Shown piece after piece: positions 1-11,722 of a DNA stretch of 64,000 nucleotides. The DNA is taken from NCBI GenBank assembly GCA_036925085.1, contig JAUPFP010000022.1, positions 1 through 64,000 on the forward strand. Reading direction: 5' to 3'. How positions within the stretch are numbered: the stretch's first letter is position 1; the number at the start of each line of letters is the position of its first letter. The notes under the pieces were generated by a model. The model was not told the DNA's origin. It searched no databases and worked only from the letters and a program-made list of their open reading frames with translations. The position numbers were made by a program, and so were the translations under genes. This DNA is from Brachycybe producta (taxonomy: Eukaryota; Arthropoda; Diplopoda; Playtdesmida; Andrognathidae).

Positions 1-51
<51 letters not shown>

Positions 52-546
52 GGTAAACAAGTAGAAAAAAAAACACAAAGGGGGGGGGGGGGGGAAGAGT
101 TCCTATTTGACGATCTCTCAAAGGTCCCTTTTTTGTTTTTTCATGCAAAACTAGTGGGTACCCATTTCAGTTAGGTTTTTTTTGGCTCTTCTTTCTGTTT
201 TGAGAGCTTTAAAAACATAAATCGTTTTGAAAACTCTTCTTTCTCTCTCTTTTATACATAAAAAAATATTGACACTTGTGTTTACAAACTTTTTACACAT
301 TGAAATCCAAAAGTAAAAAGGGTCTTCCTTCTCTTCTTTTTATAAAATGAAAATGTCAATAATGTGTTTTTTAAGGAATTGAGGGTGGGGTGGGGAGTTG
401 ATAGGGTTGCTTGGGTTCGTCTTCTCAACCCCCAGTTATTTGTGGGGTTGTGGGTGATGTCTAAGGAAGGTGGTCGGGGTCTTTTTTTTTTTCTTCTTCT
501 TGGATTGACTTTCAAAGTTGTTAGACTTTGTTATAATCTGAATTCT
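1..546. repeat. Homopolymer and low-complexity DNA
   Basis: The window opens with a run of 46 T, followed by an A-rich stretch and a G run near 80-94, then T-rich sequence. I see no gene. The two short opposite-strand open frames at 282-549 are composition artefacts. Confidence 0.7.
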
Positions 547-1530
547 TAGGCCTGGATCTCACATCCGTGAGAAACCTTTTTCAGATTATTTCCGCTGCAT
601 TTTCTACTTTCTGTTTTTTTTTTTGGTTCAAGGATTCTCGTACATTACGATAAATAAAAAATACTTCAATGCATTTTTTTTGCATTGATGAAAGAGTAAG
701 GGCTGGATCACACATACAGAAAAAAATTACACTAGATAATTAATTTTATCTAGAATAAAAAAAATTCTGTTGAGATTTCTGCTTTGTTTTTGGTTTGTGT
801 TCTCACACATTACAATAATTTACTTATGTATTTTAATGTATATTTATTTACCTTTATGAAAGAGGGAATAAGGTATGGATAACGCATACAGAAAAAAAAA
901 TCACAATGGAAAAAAATTCTGCTTGGATTTCTGCTTACTTTTTTTTTATTCAAGGGTTCTCACACATTACAATAAAAATACTTCAAGGATTTATTGTTGC
1001 ATTTATGAAGAGTAAGGGCTGGATCACATATGTAGAAAAAATTACGTTGGATAAATAATCTTATCTAGTTTAGAATAAAAAAAATTCTGCTGGGATTTCT
1101 GCTTTCTGTAGGGTTCAAAAGGTTCTCACACATTACCATAAAAATGCACTTCAAGGATTTTTTGCATTTATGAAAGAGTGAGTCAGGGATGAAGAACACA
1201 TGCAGAAAAAAGAATCTTATTTAACTTGAATAATTCTATCTATCCAATCTATTTATCTGACTGAAAAAATAACGAAATCGAAACGATTTCGTTGGATTTT
1301 TTTTCTTCTTCTTGGATAGAGTCAAGTTTTGTCAAGTGATCTTGATTTTTATTCCTGAAAAAATTCGTGAAAAAAAAAGAAAAGCACAAAATAGAAATAG
1401 AAATAATCACGAAAACAATTTCCGCTACATTTCTGCTTTTCTTTGTGTTCAAGGGTTTCTCACGCATTACAGTAAAAAAATGACATTTAGAAAAGAGTAA
1501 GGGATGGATCACTCCTGCGGAAAAGAAACC
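547..1530. repeat. Diverged tandem array, unit about 157 bp
   Basis: A block reading roughly 'agggctggatcacacat-acagaaaaaa', followed by 'ttctgctgggatttctgctt' and 'ggttctcacacattacaat', recurs starting near 547, 698, 862, 1010, 1178 and 1495. Spacings are about 150-165 bp, with one double spacing before 1495 where a copy is eroded. The copies are clearly diverged. The unit is close to nucleosome size, as in many satellites. No coding potential. Confidence 0.75.
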
Positions 1531-2086
1531 AACTAAAAAAAAGTATCTATTCGAATCTATTCCGTTTATGTGAGTTGAACAAAAACGCCGTAAAAAGTTT
1601 ATTTTAAAGTTATTAACGTGAAACAAATCGTAGTCTCTTCTTTTTGTTTTTCTACTTTCTAAATTATTAGAGTTTCAAATTCTTCTTAAAAATTGTATAA
1701 GAAAGAAACTATATTATGTATAAAACGAATTATCTTTTTTGCTTAAATTAAAATGTAGCAAATTGTGTTAATAGCCTAATTAAGATTTTAATTATGCTGA
1801 TGTTCAAATTAGATTCAAAGCAAATTATCTTAATTACTGCAGATTAGTTTCAAATTCAATAGAATTGACGTTGAGCATCTTAGGTCCAAATTCAAGACGG
1901 AAAATTTTTAGCACTGTGTAACTTAACTTAAATTTGTTTTTTTTTTTACAAAATTCAAATTAAATTACAGTACTAAATACGGAGCCTTGTAAAGGACATG
2001 CGAGATTTTTTTTTAAATCTCGACATTTCGACTTTGCTCAGAATCTTGACAAAAACAAAATAAACGTGTATTCAGCCATCTTAATA
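1531..2086. other. AT-rich intergenic DNA
   Basis: AT-rich sequence with no repeat family, gene or RNA that I recognise. Confidence 0.4.
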
Positions 2087-2793
2087 GGCTACATCACAAA
2101 ATTACTTCGAAAAATCTCTGCAAAGAGCGCTAGCATCGTTTTTCTATTGAGCCCATATAGACCCAATGTTAAAGAAAAAAAACGTTAATTTTTAAAATAC
2201 ACACAGTCGCGGCGGCAATATGTTTATTTTTCATATTTAACGTTGTCCAATTTTGATGGTTCTAAGTGCAATGTGCACCGTAAACATATGCTGATCAAGT
2301 GATAGAATGACAAAAAATTGGTAAGTGCGGTTCTATTTTTAAAAAATATTTCAAAATCGCGAATTTCTAACTCTTATGTTAAACTCCATTGAGTATGCGC
2401 TCGTAAGCAAAAAATATTCATTAAAATACTTGCAAAAATACGTAAAAATAACTTTAAAAAACCACAATTAAACCACAGTGAAGCCAACACATTGTCGCAC
2501 GTGCTGATTTTTTTTTCTGGTTTTTTAAAATTATTTTTACGTATTTTTTTTTTTACCAAGATTTTAATGGATGTTTTTCTTCGAATTTGAAATAGTTTTT
2601 AAAAAATATAACCGCACACTTTGAACCATCAAAATTGAACAATTTTAAATATGAAAAATAACCATATTGCCACCGCGACTTTGTGTATTTTAAAAATTAA
2701 CGTTTTTTCTTTAACATATGGGGTCTATGGGCTCAATAGAAAAACGATGCTAGCGCTCTTTGTGGGGATTTTTTGAAGTAATTTTGTGATGTA
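2087..2793. mobile_element. Foldback element with ~170-bp arms, TA-flanked
   Basis: The left arm (about 2088-2265) and the right arm (about 2622-2792) are reverse complements. They contain matching segments around 'gagcgctagcatcgttttt' and 'cacaaaattacttc'. The outer ends read TA-CATCACAAAATTAC and GTAATTTTGTGATG-TA, consistent with a TA target duplication of a Tc1/mariner-type MITE. The centre (2270-2620) has no transposase. Confidence 0.75.
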
Positions 2794-3484
2794 ACTTTTT
2801 CAGGGAGAGGAGTGAGTCTTGGATTTCCTCCTTGTTTCAACTCCCCCATCCCTCCAAAACGTCGCTTTTTAGTTCAAAATAACACGGAATTATAATGAAG
2901 TATTCTTAACCCCCCCCCCCCCCCCTCTTATATTTGGTTTCTTTGATTTCTTCTTTTTCTCGTCTCTTCTTTTCTTCTGTTGTCGTTTCTTAAAGGTTTT
3001 CTTGTAACTTAATTTTAAGACAGTCTAAATGAACACGTCGTTATCGCAATGGTTTCATTTCTTTATCTTTTCTATTTCTTTTGTGTTTTGAAGGTTTTTT
3101 TTTTTTCCTCTTCTTTTTTCAGATCTTTGTTGCTCTTTAGAGCAACACAGAGTAGAGCAACAAAGGTTTGAAAGGGGGGGTTTTAGAAAAATAACGAGCA
3201 AAATTAAGATGGATGTGGTGGAGACTGGATGGATGTCAAAAATTTCTGCTCCCGTGTTTCTTCGGAACGGAACCAGATATCTAAATGTGAAATCTTCTCC
3301 GTATTGTTTTGTTTTTCAACAACATGGAACTTTTGCAAAAAAAAAAAACAATTCATCAACTAATTAATTAATTATAATTAATTTTTTTTATCACATTTTT
3401 AAAATTTTATTTCTGGACAATATAACTCAAGAAATTGAATCACATAAAATGTGAGCAGAGACAATTTTGGAACTTATTTTTGTA
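2794..3484. other. Low-complexity DNA with one perfect small hairpin
   Basis: Contains a C run (about 2911-2926), T-rich stretches, and a hairpin at about 3124-3163 with 12-bp arms (ctttgttgctct / agagcaacaaag). I see no gene. Confidence 0.45.
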
Positions 3485-4063
3485 GCTCGTTTTTCTTTTT
3501 TGGAGCACCGCTAACGGGCGGATGGGATGGTAGACTTCCTCCTGAGATGGGGTGAAGTCTCTCGGAAGGGATGGTGATTATTCATTTCTGATCGTCGACC
3601 TTTGCTGGGAAAAGGGGTTCGATAGTCCTCTTTCTTGTCTTATGGTGTCTCCGACCTCTTCAGGGAAGGGTTAGTTACCAAACAAGAGACCGCGTAGCTT
3701 CTGATTATAAACGCTTTTTATTCATTCCTGCCCCAGAAACATGAACACACGTACAGAAATGAATTGATTGAATTAAAGGTGCGTCCACGTGCCCATGATG
3801 TGATACGGATGAATACCGACATCCGACGTTTAACAAAAGAGTTGAGCGAACAGAAATGACAGCTAACAAAGAAACACGGTCCTTTTATACAATTGGACCT
3901 GTGTACACCTACAAGGTGTAACCAGGTCCAAGTGACCATTGGTCCCAAAGATATTTCTCCGCCCGATCAAGTCCAAGTATAGAGAGAGGGAGGGAGGGAC
4001 AGAGATGAGTCTTGCACCACCAGGCTAGCATTCTGGGGGGGGGGAGGATAACAAACTACCGGG
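3485..4063 (-). mobile_element. Putative solo LTR (copy 1)
   Basis: Shares long similarity with 48.75-49.24 kb, including the block 'ggacctgtgtacacct' and 'aggtgtaaccaggtccaag'. Read on the minus strand it starts near TAACACCCGGTAG, has a TATAAAAGG box (about 3884-3892) and, about 170 bp later, an AATAAA signal (near 3715). That order is what an LTR promoter/polyadenylation unit shows. No gag/pol frames lie next to it, so a solo LTR is the best guess. The lower-coordinate boundary is not resolved. Confidence 0.45.
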
Positions 4064-4199
4064 TGTTAAATAAAATAATCGAATCATTTCTAAATGAATG
4101 TTTAAATTCAGCATTTTTTAAAAAAAATGGAAAATATTCATTTTCTAATTATATAAGATGGTTTATTGAACAGCTGATTTTCGAACTCTTTAATTATTC

Positions 4200-4545
4200 T
4201 GCTTTTGAAGAACAAAATTAAGAGAAACTTGTAAAGTGTTTTTGAAACTAGAAGAGTAGCTCAATCACTTAAGGGCATTTTCATGTTGATATCTTTCAAA
4301 ATAAACTTTTTATTGACGAAAAACTAAAAAAATATTGTCTACTAAGCATCGTCTTCTTGAAGGTTGGTCATTTTCAAACTCATAAAAATCTTATTTTGTA
4401 AGATATCAATGTGAAAAATACCATTAAGTGATTGAATTACCCTTCTAGTTTTTAAAACACATTCAAGTTTTGCTTTATTTTTGCTCCTGAAAGACAGAAT
4501 AATCAAGAGTTTGAGGCTGTAAAACCTTTGTGATGCAACAAAGGT
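4200..4545. mobile_element. F1 foldback MITE copy
   Basis: Representative of the commonest repeat in the window (called F1 here). The left arm carries 'gaaactagaagagtagctc', 'gttgatatctttcaaaat' and 'aaactttttat'. The right arm carries the reverse complement, ending with 'acccttctagtttttaa' and 'gacagaataatcaagagtt'. F1 is about 300-420 bp, almost fully palindromic and non-coding. More than 20 copies or fragments occur in the 64 kb. Confidence 0.85.
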
Positions 4546-4573
4546 CAATAAAGTGCCTTAAATCTCTTGCTAT

Positions 4574-4632
4574 CGGTGATTGCCCTATTGTAAGGGGCGC
4601 AAGCTTGCCCCTTTGCACTAGGCAATCACACA
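4574..4632. repeat. Imperfect hairpin
   Basis: 'tgattgccctattgtaagg' faces its near reverse complement 'cccctttgcactaggcaatca' across a short loop containing 'gcaagcttg'. Likely a fragment of a small foldback element. No flanking duplication identified. Confidence 0.5.
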
Positions 4633-4894
4633 ATACTTATTGATGGACTCTTATGAGTCACTTTTGAAATATACAGAACGGTTTTAGATAGTAATTTGTA
4701 TAGTTTTTAAAGGCAACTTTAAGAATAAATTGAAAGCATCTTAAAAACTAGAAAATGATTGATTTTGCTTCAATTTTTTTTTTTCACGAAGATACGAAAA
4801 TTATATTTCAAAATAAACTTATTTTAGTTTGCATTTTTGGGGACGAAAAATCACATTTCACTTTTAGGCGGGAAAGAACTAAAGGGGTCATTAG

Positions 4895-5995
4895 TTTCGT
4901 TTAATACGAGCTAAACTAGACAATAGCTGGACACGATTAGATATGAACTAGGTGAGAGCTAAGCTTTATAGTTGCTTAACTGGACATCATCTAAGCCGGA
5001 TCGGACTGGATCAGTGGTAGGACTGAACATGAGCGAGACTGGACAAGAGTTTAGATTCAGCCAGAACTAGTTTTGAATAATTAGGGCTAAATAAAATAAG
5101 AATTTGGGCCGAAAAAGAGCTTGCGATGAACCAGATCTAGAATGGACAAGGGCTACTGTAGTCTGGATATTAAGGGCCAGGCTTGACAGGCTACTGTAGA
5201 CTGGACAACAGCCATTGTAGATTGGACAGAGGCTAGACTGAACTGGACAGAGGCTAGACTGGACTGGACAGAGGCTAGACTGGACTGGACAGAGGCTAGA
5301 CTGGACTGGACAGAGGCTAGACTGGACTGGACAGAGGCTAGACTGGACTGGACTGGACAGAGGCTAGACTGGACTGGACTGGACAGAGGCTAGACTGGAC
5401 TGGACTGGACAGAGGCTAGACTGGACTGGACAGAGGCTAGACTGGACTGGACAGAGGCTAGACTGGACTGGACAGAGGCTAGACTGGACTGGACTGGACA
5501 GAGGGTAGACTGGACTGGACAGAGGCTAGACTGGACTGGACAGAGGGTAGACTGGACTGGACAGAGGCTAGACTGGACTGGACAGAGGGTAGACTGGACT
5601 GGACAGAGGGTAGACTGGACTGGACAGAGGGTAGACTGGACTGGACAGAGGGTAGACTGGACTGGACGGAGGCTAGACTGGACTGGACGGAGGCTAGACT
5701 GAACTGGACGGAGGCTAGACTGAACTGGACGGAGGCTAGACTGAACTGGACGGAGGCTAGACTGAACTGGACGGAGGCTAGACTGAACTGGACGGAGGCT
5801 AGACTGAACTGGACGGAGGCTAGACTGAACTGGACGGAGGCTAGACTGAACTGGACGGAGGCTAGACTGAACTGGACGGAGGCTAGACTGAACTGGACGG
5901 GAGCTAGACTGGAGAGAGGCTAGACTGGACGGGAACTAGACTGGGCAGAGACAGAGGCTAGATTGGAACGTGAGCCAGGCTGGACGCGAGCTACA
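4895..5995. repeat. 21-bp minisatellite
   Basis: Tandem 'agaggctagactggactggac' units fill about 5215-5930. Some are 26 bp because 'tggac' is duplicated. The left flank (4900-5210) holds degenerate precursors. Variants occur in blocks: 'gaggct' first, then 'gagggt' around 5505-5660, then 'cggaggctagactgaactgga' from 5665 to 5895. This indicates recent block-wise amplification. Confidence 0.9.
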
Positions 5996-6564
5996 TGGGT
6001 TTTTACCGGTTCCGAACCGTTGACAACCTCTAGCTACTTTATAAGCAGACAAACCAACGACTTTCGGGGGCGAAAGCGGTGTCTTAATTTTTAGAAGAAG
6101 AAAAAAAACGTATTTATTAGGCGTAATGACACTGAAAGATAGGCGAAATTAAGCTTCTGAGTTGAAAGAATAGAGAAAATGCTAATGGGGGGGGGGGGGG
6201 GTGATGGAAGAGAAAAAAGCCATTCTTCTCTAATATTTGATGTTGTTTATGAATACGGTGCCAAAAAAGGTCGAACTCAATGGAACTAAAATAAAATGGA
6301 ATGGAATAGATTAAAGGCCCTTCGTTCTTGATCTTCTTCGTTCAGAATTTTATTTCGAAAAAAGGAACAGAAATAAATCGATATGGTCGTCCTTCAAATC
6401 CTTTTCTTCTTCTTCTTCTCCGGAGGGCGAATGAATAACAATATAATACCCGTAGCCTTAATATATTCTGTTAAAACTTCACATCATTTGCAATTAGATG
6501 CAAAACTAAAAGATTGATCCAAACATAATCTAAAATCTTCCTTACTTTGGTATCAAATTAAAGC
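5996..6564. other. Intergenic DNA
   Basis: Contains a G run (6186-6200) and a short TTC run near 6405. No gene or classified repeat seen. Confidence 0.4.
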
Positions 6565-6572
6565 AAATAAAC

Positions 6573-6963
6573 TATAGGGATGGGTCATTCGAATTCCGCG
6601 AATCCTGAAAAATATTCGAGATTTGAAAACTCGAATCTTCGCGCTTTTTTTTTTCGTCTTTTCGAATCTTTCGAATCCTAACCTTAAAAAAAAACGACGT
6701 CCAATAGAAGCGTTCGCTAACAAAAAGAAACCGGCGATTGTTGCAATTTCGGTTGGTATCCGGATCACCAATGGATCACCTTGTGGCGACCCTGAGTGCA
6801 GCCACACTTGTTTTTTTTTATTATTAATAATTTAATATTTAATATTATTTCATTTATTTGTATCTTCTTAATGAATAATATAGAATTTTCATATGAAGGA
6901 TAACGAGAGATTCGAGAACCTTTTCGGATTCGAGAAAATTTAAGATTCGTCGTTCCACCTCTA
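6573..6963. mobile_element. hAT-like MITE with 8-bp target duplication (copy 1)
   Basis: Ends read TATAGGGATGGGTCATTCG and CGTTCCACCTCTA. The element is flanked by direct repeats AAATAAAC at 6565-6572 and 6964-6971. It is homologous along its length to the element at 58215-58610. No transposase frame, so non-autonomous. The 8-bp duplication and 'TAGGGATGGG' ends suggest the hAT superfamily. Confidence 0.8.
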
Positions 6964-6971
6964 AAATAAAC

Positions 6972-7560
6972 ATTTACGGTTAGCTCTAATTGATCCAGTC
7001 TAGCACCTTTCCATTTTACCTCTTATCCAATCAAACACTTAATCAGTTTGGCGTTTGTTCAAATTGAAGCTTATTCAGGTTGGGCGGTTTGTTCGTTCAA
7101 TTTTGGCGCTTATTCAGTCGCCTCATTTCTATGACAATACCATACTACTGTATATAGGTCCTAGTAATAGCTATGAGAATGTATGGAGCCATTAAAGGAA
7201 AGGATGAGAAAAAAGGGGTTTTATTTCGGGGGGGGGGTTTGGCTGGGGCTCATTGAAGTTTCACTGGCGGAACGTCGTAATGCCCCTCTAGTGGGTCGTT
7301 GAATATGGTAGCAGCAAGCAGCAGCCGTTCAACTCCCATTCCGACACGAGAGAAATTTATTTCCACATTTCTACAAGAAACAGTTCTCTCTTTTTTTTTT
7401 GTTGCTTTTGGTCTATTGGAGTCTATCTAGGTTTATTTCTTTTTATGTCTATTGAACTTTCTTTTTTTTTTTTTTCTTTCGGTTTTTTGAAGAGTCTGCA
7501 TTTCCGGGCTGTGTAGATTCTAGCCTCTCCACCCCGTTTCTTTTCTGTCTTTCAAGCCCC
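6972..7560. other. Intergenic DNA
   Basis: Includes a few degenerate 'ttggcg(t/c)tt-nttcag' units at about 7045-7125, related to the 16-bp minisatellite at 35.74 kb. No gene. Confidence 0.4.
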
Positions 7561-7567
7561 TTGGCTG

Positions 7568-7770
7568 TGCAGTTAGAAATAGGTCAAAACTTCAGTTGAC
7601 TCCACCCTTGTTATGACGACTGGCAACTTCTAATTGGCTGGCTATGTAGTCTGACGTTGAAAAGGGCGGAGCATGTGACGTCAGACTTCATAGCCAGCCA
7701 ATTATAAGTTGCCGGTCGTCATAACAAGTGCGGAGCCAACTGAAGTTTTGACCTATTTCTAACCTGCCTG
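7568..7770. mobile_element. Short palindromic MITE, Mutator-like family (copy 1)
   Basis: About 200 bp, near-palindromic. The inner arms share 'atgacgactggcaactt' and 'aagttgccggtcgtcat'; the outer ends are related to CAGTTAGAAAT and its complement. The terminal bases are eroded and I found no clean target duplication in this copy. Better copies of the family give the 9-bp duplication. Confidence 0.75.
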
Positions 7771-7893
7771 TCTTGACTGCAGAATTCATTGACTTCATCT
7801 TGAGCTCATAAACAACTGAACTTGAAAACTTCTTCAAGAATTGTAAAATTCCCTATGCATTTTTTTTTCTTCTGAAATATATGTTGATATAAT

Positions 7894-8200
7894 TAGGGCT
7901 CGGATTTTGATGCAATATCAACCGGACTGTTTCTCAATATGTGGCCCAAGTGCCAATTGTGAAGTGGCAATCTCGTTTAGATAACAAAAAATTGTTCCTT
8001 CTAATTAAAAACAATGGTTAGAGGCTAGAACTCTAGTTGACAACTAATAGTAACCAGACATCTAGCCTCTCTACCCAGCTTTTTTTTAATTAGAAATAAC
8101 ATAATTACAGTTGCTCTAATGATGATTACTTCACAGTTGGCTTTTGGGCCACAAATTGAGAAACATTCTTGTTGATATTGCATCAGAATCCGATCCCATT
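7894..8200. mobile_element. F2 foldback MITE copy
   Basis: Second abundant family (called F2). Ends resemble 'gctcggattttgatgcaat' and its complement. Conserved inner motifs are 'gtttctcaat-tgtggccca', 'gccaattgtgaag', and a central palindrome around 'agaggctagaactctag' / 'tctagcctct'. No open frame of note. Confidence 0.8.
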
Positions 8201-8339
8201 CATTAATGGGGAAAAAAAGGAATTTCTTTATAGAAGAAGAAATAAAAGGTAAAATCAACATTGGAGACATGATTAGGGCACTGTGGGGGGGGGGGGGGGG
8301 GCTGAGGGTCGGGTCCCCTAACGCAAGTTTTTTTTTGTC

Positions 8340-8893
8340 TCATGACTTGTGATCAGATTTTTTATGCAATATCAAAGCAAATGTTTCTCAATCTATGGCC
8401 CCAAGTGCCAATTATGACGTAACAATCAACAATCAACCAACAATTATAGTTTTTTAAATGAAAAACACTGGTTAGAGGTTAGAACTCTAGTTGACAACTG
8501 ATAATAACTAGACATCTAGCCTCTAACCAGCAATTTTTTTATTAGAAAACGCGTAATTGCAGTTGCTCTAATGAGGATGATTAGGGCTCGGATTTTTATG
8601 CAATATCAAACAAAATGTTTCTCAATCTGTGGCCCCAAGTGCCAATTGTGAAGTAACAATCCCGCCTTGAGATCAACTAACAATTAGTTTTTTAAATGAA
8701 AAACACTGGTTAGAGGCTAGAACTATCTAGTTGACAACTGATAATAACTAGACATCTAGCCTCTAACCAGCATTTTTTTATTAGAAAAAGCATAATTGCA
8801 GTTGATCTAACGATGATTAACTTCACAATTGGCACTTGGGGCCACAGATTGAGAAACATTTTGCTTGATAATTGCATAAAAATCCGATCGCTG
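8340..8893. mobile_element. Two further F2 copies in direct order
   Basis: A partial copy at about 8345-8575 is followed by a full one at about 8578-8893. Both carry 'tttctcaatctatggcccc'-type arms and the 'ctggttagaggctaga' core. With the copy at 7894 this makes a cluster of three within 1 kb, which suggests local insertion preference or duplication. Confidence 0.75.
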
Positions 8894-9224
8894 TATTCAT
8901 GACGGTGAAACAAAACCTGATTATTTCACGTCAAAATGCCATTTGTTAACCCTTTCTGTTTTTGAAAGGAAATTTTAAGAAAATGTGGGGGAAATGTATT
9001 TAGAAATACTGGAGGAGGCGTTTTTGTTGTTGTTGACATCTTTAAAAAATATCGCTTCTAGTTTATAAAAAAAATAGAACTTGCTTCTGAAATGGAAAAC
9101 AAATCAGTTTGATTTCATTGTTCTCTTTCATTTGCAGGTTTTGGCTTTTTTTTAATTTTAAATCCTTAAAGTTAAAAAGTAATTAAAAACGAATAAACAA
9201 AAGCAGCTTAATTATGATTATCTA
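8894..9224. other. Intergenic DNA
   Basis: No gene, RNA or classified repeat seen. Confidence 0.35.
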
Positions 9225-9725
9225 AAATAGACAAGAGCTAAGTTAGACGAGAGCTAAACTAGATAGATACTACTGTATCTAGACAGAACAACAGGTATAT
9301 TCTTTTTTGGAATTTAAGCGAATAAACAACTAAAAGAGAATAAGAGCTAAAGGTAAGTTGGACAAGAACTAAACAGAAAAGAGCTAAATTGGAGTGAAAC
9401 TAAAAAGAATAAGAGCTAAACTGGATAAAAAAAATAAACAGAATAAAGAGCTAAACAGATGAAGAGCTAAACTGGACAAAAAATAAACAGAATAAAGAGC
9501 TAAACAGATGAAGGGCTAAACTGGACAAAAAATGAACAGAATAAGAGCTAAATTGCACAAAACTGGTAGAAATAAGAGCTAAAGTGGACAAAAACTAAAC
9601 AGATGAAAAGCTAAAGTGGACAAAAACTAAACAGATGAAAAGCTAAAGTGGACAAAAACTAAACAGATGAAAAGCTAAACTGGACAAAAAATAAACAGAA
9701 TAAGAGCTAAACTGTAACGAACTAA
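9225..9725. repeat. Degenerate minisatellite, ~30-33-bp unit
   Basis: Repeating 'gagctaaactggacaaaaa' and 'taaacagaat' blocks. The 'agctaaa-tggac' theme resembles the left flank of the 4.9-6.0 kb array, so the two may share origin. Confidence 0.75.
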
Positions 9726-9804
9726 CTAAACAGCTTACATTTTTGTAACAACCCGCGCACGGGTTTTACAAACTTTCCATAGTTTTAACTCGGGGCATCC
9801 AGAT

Positions 9805-10014
9805 ACAGCCAATTAGAAATCGGGACGAGCAGAAGTTGGCTCCGCCCTTTTTATGACGACTGGCAACTTCTAATTGGTTTGTTGTGTATGTAATTCGACG
9901 TTGAAAAGGGCGGAGCATGTGACGTCAGACTACATAACCAACCAATTAGAAGTTGCCGGTCGTCATAAAAAGGGCGGAGCCAACTTCTGCTCGTCCCGAT
10001 TTCTAATTGCCTGT
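9805..10014. mobile_element. Mutator-like MITE with perfect 9-bp duplication
   Basis: Begins ACAGCCAATTAGAAATCGG and ends with the inverse, ...AATTGCCTGT. It is bracketed by CATCCAGAT at 9796-9804 and at 10015-10023. Palindromic throughout apart from a short centre with a TGACGTCA-type motif. This is the cleanest member for defining the family. Confidence 0.88.
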
Positions 10015-10023
10015 CATCCAGAT

Positions 10024-10638
10024 TGGATGGTCCGTTAGACCAGACACACCGGTTCTTTAGCCCGCGGCATCCGTCTTGCGTCGTCGTCGTCGACGAGAGA
10101 TTGAGAAGAGAGAAGAGAGATTGAGAACCACTAAGATATTGAGTAGAAGTAAAACAGTGAATTATTTCAGACCGTTACTTTGGAGAGATGGAGAGAGAGA
10201 GAGAGAAAGTAGAGTAATAATAATGGAGGTTGTTCGTTACGTTTGACTCAACTCGATCTATTTGGATTCGTTGCTGTTACTAATAGGCACATCTATTATT
10301 TTTGCTTTTGTTAGGTGGCAGGCAGGCATTTCGACCAAAAAGCACGTCACAAAACAAGACAAATGACTCTCTTAGCCGTTTCAAGTCGCTAACAAAAAAA
10401 ACACACCAATTTCTATCTTGTGTTTTGAGGGCTATTTGGGTGGGTGAGTGGGGGGTTCCTTAGGAAAAAACGCGTTTAAAAACGAACCAATTTAAAAGTG
10501 ACCCAAAAAATATAAATGATTATTAAGGTTAATAGATGATTGAGAAAAAACAGAAATTTGTGCGAGAAAATTCGACTGTTGTGACAATTTCTAAGAAATG
10601 TTTGGACAAAAGTGTCAAATAGGGTCCAGTTCGAGGCA
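10024..10638. other. Intergenic DNA with a CGTCGT-rich segment
   Basis: 10060-10110 is unusually CpG-rich ('cgtcgtcgtcgtcgacgag') and is followed by a GA-rich run to about 10205. It could be an unrecognised promoter or 5' UTR, but no adjacent coding exon could be supported. Confidence 0.3.
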
Positions 10639-10647
10639 TAGGCGCAG

Positions 10648-10853
10648 ACAGGCAGTTAGAAATCGGTCAGAACTTCAGTTGGCTCCGTCCTTGTTATGAC
10701 GACCGGCAACTTCCAATTGGTTTGTTATGTAGTCTGTCGTCACATGCTCCGCCCTTTTCAACGTCGACCCACACAACAAACCAATTAGAAGTTGCCGGTC
10801 GTCATAACAAAGGCGGAGCCAACTGAAGTTCTGACCGATTTCTAACTGCCTGT
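10648..10853. mobile_element. Mutator-like MITE (copy 3)
   Basis: ACAGGCAGTTAGAAATCGG ... TAACTGCCTGT. Flanks are TAGGCGCAG (10639-10647) and CAGGCGCAG (10854-10862), a 9-bp duplication with one mismatch. The 73-codon minus-strand open frame here is a by-product of the palindrome. Confidence 0.85.
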
Positions 10854-10985
10854 CAGGCGCAGAAGTTGAAAATGCCTCATTAAGGCCCGTCGGCAAGAAG
10901 GTTCGACTGGCGTCAGTTTGACTGAATTGGAGGACGAGGAGGAGCCATAAAGAATAATGCCACTGAAGGGCGCCTTCCTATTGAA

Positions 10986-11190
10986 ACAGGCATTTAGAAA
11001 TCAGGACGAACACAAGTTGGCTCCGCCCTTTTTATGACGACTGGCAACTTCTAATTGGTTTGCTGTGTGATTCGACGTTGAAAAGGGCGGAGCATGTGAC
11101 GTCAGACTACATAACCAACCAATTAGAAGTAGCGTTCGTCATAAAAAGGGCCGAGCCAACTTGTATTCGTTCCGATTTCTAAATGCCTGT
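10986..11190. mobile_element. Mutator-like MITE (copy 4)
   Basis: ACAGGCATTTAGAAATC ... TAAATGCCTGT. Direct repeats CTATTGAA flank it at 10978-10985 and 11191-11198; here only 8 bp are visible. Confidence 0.85.
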
Positions 11191-11394
11191 CTATTGAATG
11201 ATAATGGAGTTCCGCGTGGCAGAATTGAAGAAGTTGAAACAATTTCAGCTTTTTTATAAATAAAAATAGTCTGATTTAAATTAGGCAAATTCTGTTTTCA
11301 GTTAGCTTTTTTTTTGCCAGTGGAAAACTGGCTTAAATATAATTAATTAATTTCTGGTTTTTTGTTTTTTTCGAATTCTGGTTTATTCTGCATT

Positions 11395-11722
11395 TCAGAA
11401 GAAGCAACACTTAAAGAGAAATTGAAAATGTGTTGGAAACTAGAACGGGGTAGCTGAATCACTATATTTCTGTGTTGATATTTTTCAAAATAAACTTTTA
11501 TGTAGACGGAAAAATTTAATAAATTATCTTCTGTTTAAAGTTGAGTCATTTTCAAACTGTGATAAAAAGCTTGTTTTGAAAAAAAAAATATCCAATATGA
11601 AAAAAAAATTTTAAGTGACCCTTCTAGTTTCCTAAAACACATTCAAGTTTCTCTTCATTTTGCTCTTGACAATCAGAATAATCAAGAGTTTGAGAAGCAA
11701 TAACACTTTAAAACCACGTTAA
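11395..11722. mobile_element. F1 MITE copy, right end interrupted
   Basis: Left arm from about 11400 ('ggaaactagaacggggtag'); right arm 11615-11720 ending 'tttaaaaccacgttaa'. The terminal TTAA is where the 11723-12413 element has inserted, so F1 was there first. Confidence 0.8.

Noticed and set aside
10863-10985. Possible exon between two MITEs
   Set aside because: A relatively GC-rich, non-repetitive stretch, but every frame has a stop within about 27 codons and no splice pair could be justified.
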